Of a DNA stretch of 64,000 nt, positions 25,583 through 33,206 are shown in pieces. The notes under the pieces were generated by a model. It had not been told where the DNA came from and made no database searches. It saw only the letters and a list, made by a program, of their open reading frames with translations. Position 1 is the stretch's first letter; the number at the start of each line of letters is the position of its first letter. A program made the position numbers and the translations under genes. This DNA is from Paraburkholderia flagellata. GTDB taxonomy: Bacteria; Pseudomonadota; Gammaproteobacteria; Burkholderiales; Burkholderiaceae. The stretch covers positions 1,116,001-1,180,000 of the forward strand of contig NZ_JAJEJT010000003.1 in assembly GCF_021390645.1 (NCBI RefSeq), in the 5' to 3' direction.

Positions 25583-25915
25583 ATGACACGTGAAGTACCG
25601 GTCGGCACGGCCGACGAACTCGCGCCGGGCCAGCGCAAGCTGGTTTTCGTCGATGGCCGCAGCGTCGTGCTGTTCAACGTCGACGGACAGATGCACGCGG
25701 TCGACAATTCGTGCCCCCACAACGGCGCCTCGCTCGCGAGCGGCCCGCTCGAAGGATGCATGTTGCGCTGCCCGGCGCACGGACTGCGCTTCGACGTGCG
25801 CAGCGGCTGTATGCCGGGCGCGGGCGGACTGAAGCTCACGACGTTTCCTGTGCGGACCGTGGACGGAAAGCTGCTACTGAGTGTTGTGGAAACGCCGGCT
25901 TCCAGCCAGGCATAA
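25583..25915 (+). CDS. Rieske-type 2Fe-2S ferredoxin
   Basis: A 110-residue protein. The Rieske cluster ligands are CPHNGASL (C and H) and, 17 residues later, CPAHGLRF (C and H), both complete. A C-terminal strand region (LKLTTFPVRTVDGKLLLSV) follows. It would carry electrons to an oxygenase; no classical terminal oxygenase alpha subunit lies beside it. GGGGAAAGGGG precedes the ATG at 25583; the long open frame upstream is out of register with the previous gene and noncoding. Confidence 0.88.
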   Translation: MTREVPVGTADELAPGQRKLVFVDGRSVVLFNVDGQMHAVDNSCPHNGASLASGPLEGCMLRCPAHGLRFDVRSGCMPGAGGLKLTTFPVRTVDGKLLLSVVETPASSQA

Positions 25916-25974
25916 CCACGCAGCACTGCATACGAATATCGCATACGAACAAAAGTTACTTAGGATAGCAAACC

Positions 25975-27606
25975 ATGCAAGGTCTGATGATGGGGCAACC
26001 GCTCCTGGTCGCTTCGCTGCTCAAGCATGCAGAACGCCATCACGGCGCGCGCGAAATCGTTTCGCGCCGCGTGGAAGGCGACATTCACCGCTACCGTTAT
26101 CAGGATCTCGCGCAGCGCGCGCGCCGCATGGCAAATGCGCTCTCGAGCCTCATGATTGCGCAGGGCGAGCGCGTGGGGACGCTGGCCTGGAATGGCTACC
26201 GGCACATGGAGCTGTACTTCGCGGTTTCGGGTTCGGGTTCCGTGCTGCATACGCTGAATCCGCGCCTGCACGCAGATCAACTCGCGTATATCGTCGAGCA
26301 TGCACAGGACCGCGTGATTTTCTTCGATCTCACGTTCTTGCCGCTCATCGAAAGCGTCGCGGCACGCGTCACGTGTCCGAGATTTTTCGTTGCCATGACC
26401 GATCGCGCGCATATGCCGCGCAACCATAGCCTTGGATCGAGACTTCTCTGCTATGAGGACCTGATCGACAATCACAAGGACGATTTCGAATGGCCGCTGC
26501 TCGACGAAAACAGCGCCTCGTCGCTCTGCTATACGTCGGGCACGACCGGCAATCCGAAAGGCGTGCTCTATAGCCACCGCTCGACGGTGCTGCACACCTA
26601 CGCGGCGGCGCTGCCCGACGCGCTGAACTGCTCGGCGCGCGACGCGATCCTGCCGGTGGTGCCGATGTTCCACGTCAATGCATGGGGCCTGCCATACATC
26701 GCCTGCATGACCGGCGCGAAGCTAGTGTTTCCGGGCGCGTCGCTCGATGGCAAGTCGCTGTATCAGCTGATCGAGGAAGAGCAGGTCACGCTTTCGGCTG
26801 GCGTGCCGACTGTCTGGCAAGGCCTGCTTGCGCACGTCGAATCGGTAGCCGGTTCGTTCTCTTCCATGCGCCGCACGATCATCGGCGGCGCGCCGTGCCC
26901 GACCGCGATGACCCAGGCGTTCCAGAAGCGCCACCACGTGGACGTGCTGCATGCATGGGGCATGACGGAACTGAGCCCGGTCGGCACGGTTTGCAGTTTC
27001 AAGGCGCATCAGACGGAGCTGGCCGAAGATGAGCGCTATGCACTTCAGGCGAAGCAGGGGCGCTCGGTGTTCGGCATCGACATGAAGATCGTCGACGCCG
27101 CGGGCGAGGAACTGCCCTGGGACGGCAATGCCGCAGGCGACTTGCAGGTGCGCGGCCACTGGGTCGCGAGCGAATACTTTGGCGGCGAATACGCGTCGCC
27201 GCTGCAGGACGGCTGGTTCCCGACCGGCGACGTGGCGAAGATCGATGCCGATGGTTTCATGCAGATCGTGGATCGCAGCAAGGACGTCATCAAGTCGGGC
27301 GGCGAGTGGATCAGTTCTGCCGACATCGAAAACGTCGCGAGCCTGCACCCCGAAGTTGCGACAGCGGTGTGCATCGCGGCGCGCCACCCGAAGTGGGATG
27401 AGCGGCCGCTCTTGCTGATCGTGAAGAAGCCGGGCAGCGCGCTCGAAGCGGCCGACCTGCTCTCGTTCTTCGACGGCCGCGTGGCGAAATGGTGGAAGCC
27501 CGATGCCGTGCTCTTCGTCGACGCCGTGCCAATCGGCGCGACGGGCAAGGTGCTCAAGAACCAGTTGCGCGATCAGTACGGCGGTCACTATTTGCAAGCT
27601 GGTTAA
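25975..27606 (+). CDS. AMP-dependent acyl-CoA ligase (long/medium-chain fatty acid type)
   Basis: A 543-residue adenylate-forming enzyme. The P-loop motif is YTSGTTGNPKGVLYSHRS (about 188-205). Other signatures are MFHVNAWGLPY, GWGMTE-type HAWGMTELSP, GWFPTGDVAKID and DRSKDVIKSGGEWIS; the final Lys in GATGKVLKNQLR is the catalytic Lys. It activates a carboxylic acid to an acyl-CoA with ATP. Its place in the BKACE cluster suggests it activates the cluster substrate or a released acid. The chain length preferred cannot be predicted. Confidence 0.93.
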   Translation: MQGLMMGQPLLVASLLKHAERHHGAREIVSRRVEGDIHRYRYQDLAQRARRMANALSSLMIAQGERVGTLAWNGYRHMELYFAVSGSGSVLHTLNPRLHADQLAYIVEHAQDRVIFFDLTFLPLIESVAARVTCPRFFVAMTDRAHMPRNHSLGSRLLCYEDLIDNHKDDFEWPLLDENSASSLCYTSGTTGNPKGVLYSHRSTVLHTYAAALPDALNCSARDAILPVVPMFHVNAWGLPYIACMTGAKLVFPGASLDGKSLYQLIEEEQVTLSAGVPTVWQGLLAHVESVAGSFSSMRRTIIGGAPCPTAMTQAFQKRHHVDVLHAWGMTELSPVGTVCSFKAHQTELAEDERYALQAKQGRSVFGIDMKIVDAAGEELPWDGNAAGDLQVRGHWVASEYFGGEYASPLQDGWFPTGDVAKIDADGFMQIVDRSKDVIKSGGEWISSADIENVASLHPEVATAVCIAARHPKWDERPLLLIVKKPGSALEAADLLSFFDGRVAKWWKPDAVLFVDAVPIGATGKVLKNQLRDQYGGHYLQAG

Positions 27607-27699
27607 GTCCCCTGGTCACAGAATTTCGTTCAGGTAATACCCTTCAGACAACAACAAAAGGCGCCGGGACCACCCGGCAGCCAAACACGGAGATAGGCA

Positions 27700-28851
27700 A
27701 TGAAACTGAAGTTCGGCAGCCTGGCAGCGTTGGCCCTGTTCGCCAGCGCAGCGCATGCGCAATCGTCTGTCACGCTTTATGGCGTGGTTGATAGCGGCGT
27801 GCTGTACCAAAGCACCTCGGCCGCAAACTTTTCGGGGACCGCAAAAAATCTGGGAAGCGTCTGGCAGCTCAAGGACGGTGGGATCTATTCGAGCATCTGG
27901 GGCTTGAAGGGCACCGAGGACATTGGCGGCGGCTACAAGATCAACTTCAAGCTGCAAGGGTCGTTCACGTCGAATAACGGCAAAACGGGCCTGTCCGACA
28001 CGCCGGGCGTGACTGCGGTCTTCAACCAGATCACGACCATCGGCGGATCGGGCTGGTTCGGTTCGATCGACGCGGGCCGGCAGATCATTCCGATGATCTA
28101 CGCGATGTCGGACACCGACGTTCGCGGCGCGCAATACTTCGGCAGTATTCTCACCGCGTGGCTGGGCCTCAATCAGGCGGCCGGCTGGCCGGGCACCAGC
28201 ACGAACGCGCCGATCGGCGCGCTCTATGACAGCAACGCGATCGTCTATAACTCGCCGAAATTCTATGGCGCTTCGCTCGCGCTGGAGTACGCGCCGGGCG
28301 GTGTGCCGGGTCAGTTCCAGGGCGGCACGCGCGAATCGGCCGTGCTCAAGTACTCGAACTACGGCCTGAACCTGGCTGGCGTTTACTACAGCGGGCACGA
28401 CACCAATCCGTTCGCGGGCAACTATCCCACGACGCCGGCCGCACCGGCCACCGGCCGCAACAACAACAACTTCTACTACGTCGGCGCGATGTACACGATC
28501 AGCGGATTCTCGATATCCGGCTCGTTCAGCTCGTCCAACGCATCCAGCTTGTTCACCAAGGCGACGTATAACTTCGAAATGATCTCGGCCGGCCTGGGGT
28601 ACCAGTTCAGCCCGGTCTTCAAAGTCACTTCGGGCTACTACTATTTGAAGGACCGCAATAACTCGGCGAATCACTCGAGCGAAGTCGCCGTGGGCGCCGA
28701 ATACAACGTCTCGAAGGCGACCAAGGCTTATGCCCAGGTCGGCTACGTCAGCAACAAGGGGACCATGAACCAGACGATCATCTACGGCGCGCCGGTCGCG
28801 CCGGGCCAGTCGACGACGGCGGCGATGGTGGGTATTCGTCACGCGTTCTGA
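27700..28851 (+). CDS. Gram-negative porin (OmpC-like), second copy
   Basis: A 383-residue porin. The signal peptide MKLKFGSLAALALFASAAHA cleaves before QSSVTLYGVVDSG. It has the characteristic SIWGLKGTEDIGGGYK and a C-terminal MVGIRHAF beta strand. It follows the acyl-CoA ligase by about 93 bases in the same direction and probably supplies outer-membrane uptake for the pathway, though it may have its own promoter. It is a diverged paralogue of the porin at 4777. Confidence 0.94.
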   Translation: MKLKFGSLAALALFASAAHAQSSVTLYGVVDSGVLYQSTSAANFSGTAKNLGSVWQLKDGGIYSSIWGLKGTEDIGGGYKINFKLQGSFTSNNGKTGLSDTPGVTAVFNQITTIGGSGWFGSIDAGRQIIPMIYAMSDTDVRGAQYFGSILTAWLGLNQAAGWPGTSTNAPIGALYDSNAIVYNSPKFYGASLALEYAPGGVPGQFQGGTRESAVLKYSNYGLNLAGVYYSGHDTNPFAGNYPTTPAAPATGRNNNNFYYVGAMYTISGFSISGSFSSSNASSLFTKATYNFEMISAGLGYQFSPVFKVTSGYYYLKDRNNSANHSSEVAVGAEYNVSKATKAYAQVGYVSNKGTMNQTIIYGAPVAPGQSTTAAMVGIRHAF

Positions 28852-28884
28852 TCTTCATAAACTCGAGAAAAAACGGAGCAATCT

Positions 28885-29283
28885 ATGAACAAAACCACGG
28901 TAGCTGGGTTGGCGATTGCGACCTTCGTCGCGGCGGCTTCCATGAGTGCGTGGGCACAGCCCCAGGCTGCGGCCAGCGCGCCCGCTCAAGCGCAGACGGC
29001 GTCCGCGACGGCGGCTCCCGGCGCAGCGTCGCCCACGGCGATGCCCACGGACAGGCAGGCGAATCGCGCCATGCGCCGCAAGGTGTACGCGGCCATCGGG
29101 AAGGACAAGTCGATCAACGCGGGCAACATCAGCGTGGGCGCCAAGGGTGGTGCGATTACGCTCAACGGGACCGTTTCGGACCCGGCACAGATCGCCAGGG
29201 TCGAGGAAATCGCGAAGGGCGTTCCCGGTGTGACGTCGGTGACCAACAAGCTGACGGTCAAGAAGTCTTTCGGCGGCATGTGA
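28885..29283 (+). CDS. BON-domain exported protein
   Basis: A 132-residue protein with a signal peptide (cleavage near SAWAQP) and an Ala/Pro/Thr-rich linker to about residue 60. The BON domain follows: RRKVYAAIGKDKSINAGNI, then AKGGAITLNGTVSDPAQIARVEE and GVPGVTSVTNKLTVK. BON domains bind phospholipid membranes and stabilise the envelope. GGAG precedes the ATG; the gene follows the porin by 33 bases. A run of strong hairpins lies downstream. Confidence 0.88.
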   Translation: MNKTTVAGLAIATFVAAASMSAWAQPQAAASAPAQAQTASATAAPGAASPTAMPTDRQANRAMRRKVYAAIGKDKSINAGNISVGAKGGAITLNGTVSDPAQIARVEEIAKGVPGVTSVTNKLTVKKSFGGM

Positions 29284-29307
29284 GCTGCCATAGGAGGCGC
29301 GCAGTGC

Positions 29308-29337
29308 GGCGCGACCGGGTGTCCCCCCGGTCGCGCC
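29308..29337 (+). terminator. 12-bp-stem hairpin after BON gene
   Basis: GGCGCGACCGGG (29308-29319) pairs perfectly with CCCGGTCGCGCC (29326-29337). No T run follows, but the stem is strong enough to act as a terminator or mRNA 3' stabiliser for the porin/BON transcript. Confidence 0.5.
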
Positions 29338-29387
29338 GGGCTGCGCCCAGCAGCGCAGGGGTGACTCCAGTCCGCCTCTAGCTGTTA

Positions 29388-29414
29388 CTCCGGACTGCTG
29401 ATAACAGTCCGGAG
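29388..29414. terminator. 10-bp-stem hairpin between convergent genes
   Basis: CTCCGGACTG (29388-29397) and CAGTCCGGAG (29405-29414) are exact inverted copies around a 7-base loop. It lies between the BON gene and the convergent DUF2182 gene and could terminate either strand. The stretch 29284-29516 holds no gene that I can support. Confidence 0.45.
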
Positions 29415-29516
29415 CGTCGATCAGGCTCGTGTGCAGGCGCGAGTCTGGAGGCGTGAGTTCGACGTTAGAGTCGGAGCGTTTTATCGCCGTTTCGCGGGTG
29501 CGGAACGGCGATCTTT

Positions 29517-30326
29517 TTATGCAGCCATCGCCCGAAACACCATCACCAGCCCCACCGCAATCGCAGCCGCACCAATCCCCCGCGCGACTTTTCCGCCACC
29601 CGGCACCCATCTCTCCGCGGCAATAGCCGCAGCGACCAGAGCCATCGCAGGCCGATCCATCACACCGGCCGCAAGCAGTGCCGCCATCAAATTCCCGCAG
29701 CAGCACAGGCAGTGCCGCCCGAGCCTTAGGCCGTGACGCAGCGCGGCCTGCACATCGAGCTGAGCGTGGCCGCACGACGGCGAGTACCCGCAGCACGCAA
29801 GCCACCGCGCTTTCCACGCAGAGAACTGCAACATGCCCGCCATCACGACGACAACACCCGCCACGGCTGGCGCGGTATGCGCCAATGCAGGCGTCGCGAC
29901 GGCTAGCGCAGTCAGTTGCGCCCCCGCCGCGAACACGAGCACTCCAACCACAAGCCAGACAAGGAAATAGCCAAACCCGGCCATCACAGTCATCCCACCC
30001 GCCTGGGCCGCGCGGCCATCCCCTAGCGCCTCGAAATACCGCCACAAGGCCGGCGCGACCGCTGGCAGCATCATCGCGACCGTCATCACATTCCACATGC
30101 CGGCAAACGATACGGCGGCGTCGAACCAGGTGCGGCCGCACATGGGTGCCCAGAGCGCGGACATCGTCCAGCCGCCGGGCATGGGCGTGCCGCCCATCGC
30201 CTCCATCGAAGCGCACCAGACGAACGTCACCGCCGCGCTCGCCGCAAAGACCAGCGACGAAACGCCGTAGAAAATCGCACGCGGCGCACCGCTGTGCCGC
30301 CGTACCGTCATGCCGACGTTATTCAT
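29517..30326 (-). CDS. DUF2182 integral membrane protein
   Basis: A 269-residue membrane protein with about six or seven transmembrane helices. The DUF2182 pattern is clear: FAGMWNVMTVAMMLPAVAPA near 70-90, then LQFSAWKARWLACC and C-rich segments (CLCCC near 200) that suggest metal binding. The function is unknown. It begins eight bases after the DUF899 gene and is its operon partner; DUF2182/DUF899-like neighbours are common in this group. Confidence 0.85.
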   Translation of the reverse strand: MNNVGMTVRRHSGAPRAIFYGVSSLVFAASAAVTFVWCASMEAMGGTPMPGGWTMSALWAPMCGRTWFDAAVSFAGMWNVMTVAMMLPAVAPALWRYFEALGDGRAAQAGGMTVMAGFGYFLVWLVVGVLVFAAGAQLTALAVATPALAHTAPAVAGVVVVMAGMLQFSAWKARWLACCGYSPSCGHAQLDVQAALRHGLRLGRHCLCCCGNLMAALLAAGVMDRPAMALVAAAIAAERWVPGGGKVARGIGAAAIAVGLVMVFRAMAA

Positions 30327-30334
30327 GACGCGCC

Positions 30335-31099
30335 TCAGCTTTCCGTGTACTCATCGTGCCGGTGCCACCAGATGCCGGCCTCGTTACGTCCCCTCGGCGC
30401 GCGGTCGAGCCACTGGTACATGCCCCACACGCCATCCAGGCCACGCGCATAGGTCGAGTACGTGTGATAGACCACGCCGTCCTCCAGCACGAATGCGCTG
30501 AGGCCCGGGCGATCGCGCGTGTAGGTCGCCGCGTCCGTGCCGCAGCTCGCCGCGAACTCGGCGACGGGCGCGGGCGGCGGATTCATGTCCATCGCGTGGC
30601 CGCTGCGCGCGTAGTTGTATTCGATGTCGCCCGCGCGCTGTTGCGCCGTGGTGAACGACACGTTGAAATCGAAGTTGAAGTCATTGCCGCTCGATGAGGC
30701 CCACGGAAAATGCCATCCCATGCGCTTGCGATAGGCCAGCAGCTTTGCGAGCGGCGCGCGCGATACCGCCATGAGTCGAACGTCATGATTCGCGAGATGC
30801 ACGGCGATGCCATCGAAGCCATCCGCAATCGACGAGCACGACGGACAGCCGGCCGCGTAATCCGGCCCGAACATGAAGTGATAAACGAGCAGTTGCGAGC
30901 GCCCCTTGAAGAGATCCGCGAGCGTGGTGCCGCCATCTTCGGTTTCGAAGCGATACGTCTTGTCGACACGCACCCACGGCAACGCCTGGCGCTGCTGCGC
31001 CAGTGCGTCCCCGCGCCGTGTGTGCTCCTTTTCGGCCGTGAGCAGTTCGATACGCGCCGCAAGCCAGTCTTCGCGTGTTCCTGTGGTATGGGTTGCCAT
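30335..31099 (-). CDS. DUF899 thioredoxin-like protein
   Basis: A 254-residue cytosolic protein of the DUF899 family. Signature elements are RQALPWVRVDKTYRFET, LFKGRSQLLVYHFMFGPDY, then GCPSCSSIADGFDG with a CPSC pair, HLANHDVRLMAVSRAPL, and the C-terminal WHRHDEY. The fold is thioredoxin-like and a redox role is suspected but unproven. AGGAGG precedes the ATG by about eight bases. It is the first gene of a two-gene operon and is divergent from a TPR/HTH gene. Confidence 0.9.
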   Translation of the reverse strand: MATHTTGTREDWLAARIELLTAEKEHTRRGDALAQQRQALPWVRVDKTYRFETEDGGTTLADLFKGRSQLLVYHFMFGPDYAAGCPSCSSIADGFDGIAVHLANHDVRLMAVSRAPLAKLLAYRKRMGWHFPWASSSGNDFNFDFNVSFTTAQQRAGDIEYNYARSGHAMDMNPPPAPVAEFAASCGTDAATYTRDRPGLSAFVLEDGVVYHTYSTYARGLDGVWGMYQWLDRAPRGRNEAGIWWHRHDEYTES

Positions 31100-31238
31100 T
31101 GCCTGGTCCTCCTATGGATTCACTGGGGTGGCGGCGTAGCACACCGCCGCGTCGTTCGATCGATGATTCGTTTGATCGCCGTGTTAGATTAGGCGCGGAC
31201 CCAGGAGGCGGGGGAGTGACAAGTGTGGCGGGATTCGC

Positions 31239-32465
31239 ATGACCATGGATTCACTGATTACGGCTGCGGCGCGCTCGCTCGCGGCCGGTGATCCGCTTGG
31301 CGCGCTGAACCGGGTCGCGTTGCGCGACGACGCGCCCGCGCTCGCGCTGCGCGGCATCGCCATGGCGCAGCTCGGCGACTTCGCGCGTGCCAAAGCGCTG
31401 CTGCGCAGCGCGGCGCGTGGCTTCGGCGCGCGCGAGGCCGTGGCGCGCGCGCGCTGCGTCGTCGCCGAGGCCGAGATCGCGCTCGCTGCGCGCGATCTCG
31501 GCTGGCCCACCGATACGCTCGCTGCGGCGCGGCAAACGCTCGAAACCCACGGCGACCGCCTCAATGCCGCGCACGCGCGCTACCTGGAAATTCGCCGTTT
31601 GCTGCTCATTGGCCGGCTCGACGAGGCCGCGGGCATGCTCGGGCAAGCCGATCCCGCGCCGCTGCCGCCCGCGTTGCGCGCGGCGCACGAGTTGATCGCC
31701 GCGGGCATCGCCATGCGGCGCATTCAAACGCAGGTGGCGCGGCGCTCGCTCGCCGAGGCTGCACGCGCCGCGCGCGAAGCGGGCATTCCGGCGCTGAGCG
31801 CCGAGATCCAGAGCGCGGCAATGCTGTTGACTTCGCCGGCGGCGCGCCTGATCGCGCGCGGCGAAGAGCGGGTGCTGCTGCTGGAGGATGTCGAGGCGTT
31901 GCTCGCTTCAAAGGCGCTCGTCGTGGACGCGTGCCGCTACGTCGCGCGCGAGGGCGCGACGATCGTCGAACTCGCAAGGCGCCCCGTGCTGTTCGTGCTC
32001 GCCCGCGCGCTCGCCGAGGCGTGGCCCGCCGATGTGCCACGCGACGCGCTCATCGCCCGCGCCTTTCGCACGAAGCACGCCGATGAAACGCACCGCGCGC
32101 GCCTGCGCGTGGAAATTGGCCGCTTGCGCACGCTGTTGCGCGACGTGGCGGATATCGGCGCGACCCAGCAGGGCTTTGCGCTCGCGCCGCGCACCGCGAG
32201 CGAAGTGGTGGTGCTGGCGCGGCCCGTGGAGGAAAAGCACGCAGCGGTGCTGGCTTTTCTCGCCGATGGCGAGTCGTGGTCGAGTTCGGCGCTGGCCCTC
32301 GCGCTCGGCGCGAGCCAGCGCACCGTGCAGCGCGCGCTCGATTCCCTCGCCGCGGCGGACAAGGTGCAGTCGTTCGGCTATGGCCGTGCGCGCCGCTGGA
32401 CCACGCCGCCTGTTCCCGGATTCGCGACGACCTTGTTACTCCCCGCGCCGCTGCCGGGCGATTAG
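31239..32465 (+). CDS. TPR-like/helix-turn-helix regulator
   Basis: A 408-residue cytosolic protein. The N-terminal ~200 residues are Ala-rich helical repeats of TPR type (RGIAMAQLGDFARAKALLRS). A middle region (about 215-320) resembles a transcriptional-activator domain. The C-terminus has a helix-turn-helix (SSALALALGASQRTVQRALDSLAAADKVQSFG, read as two segments) that would bind DNA. ATGs lie at 31239 and 31245. It is divergent from the DUF899/DUF2182 pair and probably regulates it; the signal is unknown. Confidence 0.75.
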   Translation: MTMDSLITAAARSLAAGDPLGALNRVALRDDAPALALRGIAMAQLGDFARAKALLRSAARGFGAREAVARARCVVAEAEIALAARDLGWPTDTLAAARQTLETHGDRLNAAHARYLEIRRLLLIGRLDEAAGMLGQADPAPLPPALRAAHELIAAGIAMRRIQTQVARRSLAEAARAAREAGIPALSAEIQSAAMLLTSPAARLIARGEERVLLLEDVEALLASKALVVDACRYVAREGATIVELARRPVLFVLARALAEAWPADVPRDALIARAFRTKHADETHRARLRVEIGRLRTLLRDVADIGATQQGFALAPRTASEVVVLARPVEEKHAAVLAFLADGESWSSSALALALGASQRTVQRALDSLAAADKVQSFGYGRARRWTTPPVPGFATTLLLPAPLPGD

Positions 32466-32515
32466 GATGAGTGCCTGTTCCTTCATTTCCCTGTGCCTAT
32501 GGCAAGGAGAAAACC

Positions 32516-33157
32516 ATGAAACGTTCGACCGCCGAAATCGTCCGCGAGTACGGCCCTTATCCCGGCATCGAGAAGGTTGGCGGCGTCACCTACGACGGCA
32601 AGCAGGTGTGGTTCGCCGTGGGCGAGCGCATCGCGTCGCTCGATCCCAAGAGCGGCCAGACACAGCGCTCGATCGACATCGCGGCGCACGCGGGCACGGC
32701 CTTCGACGGGCGGCACCTGTTTCAGATCTCAGAGGACCGCATCCACAAGATCGACCCCGAAACGGGCCGCGTGCTCGCCACGATTCCCGCGCCCGGAGGC
32801 GGTGGCGATTCAGGGCTCGCGTGGGCGGACGGCACGCTCTGGGTCGGGGTGTATCGCGAGCGCAAGATCCACCAGATCGATCCGCAGACGGGCGCGATTC
32901 TGCGCACGCTCGAATCGAGCCGCTTCGTCACGGGCGTGACGTGGGTGGACGGCGAGTTGTGGCACGGCACCTGGGAAGGCGACGAGAGCGACTTGCGGCG
33001 CATCGATCCGGGCACGGGCGAAGTGCTGGAACAGCTCGACATGCCGCCCGGAACCGCCGTTTCGGGGCTGGAGTCCGATGGCGGTGAGCAGTTCTTCTGC
33101 GGCGGCGGCAACAGCGGGAAGATTCGTGCGGTACGGCGGCCGAAGCGCGATAGCTAG
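32516..33157 (+). CDS. Beta-propeller protein (glutamine cyclotransferase/YncE-like)
   Basis: A 213-residue protein built of about five repeated blades with WADGTLWVGVYRERKIHQID-type units, each with a (I/L)DP(K/E/Q)(S/T)G turn (LDPKSGQT, IDPETGRV, IDPQTGAI, IDPGTGEV). No signal peptide is visible, so it is cytosolic. The family includes glutaminyl cyclotransferase-like and YncE proteins; whether this one has an enzymatic activity is unknown. AAGGAG precedes the ATG. It lies 50 bases after the TPR/HTH gene in the same direction. Confidence 0.78.
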   Translation: MKRSTAEIVREYGPYPGIEKVGGVTYDGKQVWFAVGERIASLDPKSGQTQRSIDIAAHAGTAFDGRHLFQISEDRIHKIDPETGRVLATIPAPGGGGDSGLAWADGTLWVGVYRERKIHQIDPQTGAILRTLESSRFVTGVTWVDGELWHGTWEGDESDLRRIDPGTGEVLEQLDMPPGTAVSGLESDGGEQFFCGGGNSGKIRAVRRPKRDS

Positions 33158-33206
33158 GCGAGCGGGCGGCCAAAAAGCTCGAGCGTACCCGCTCGTCGGC
33201 AGCGCG

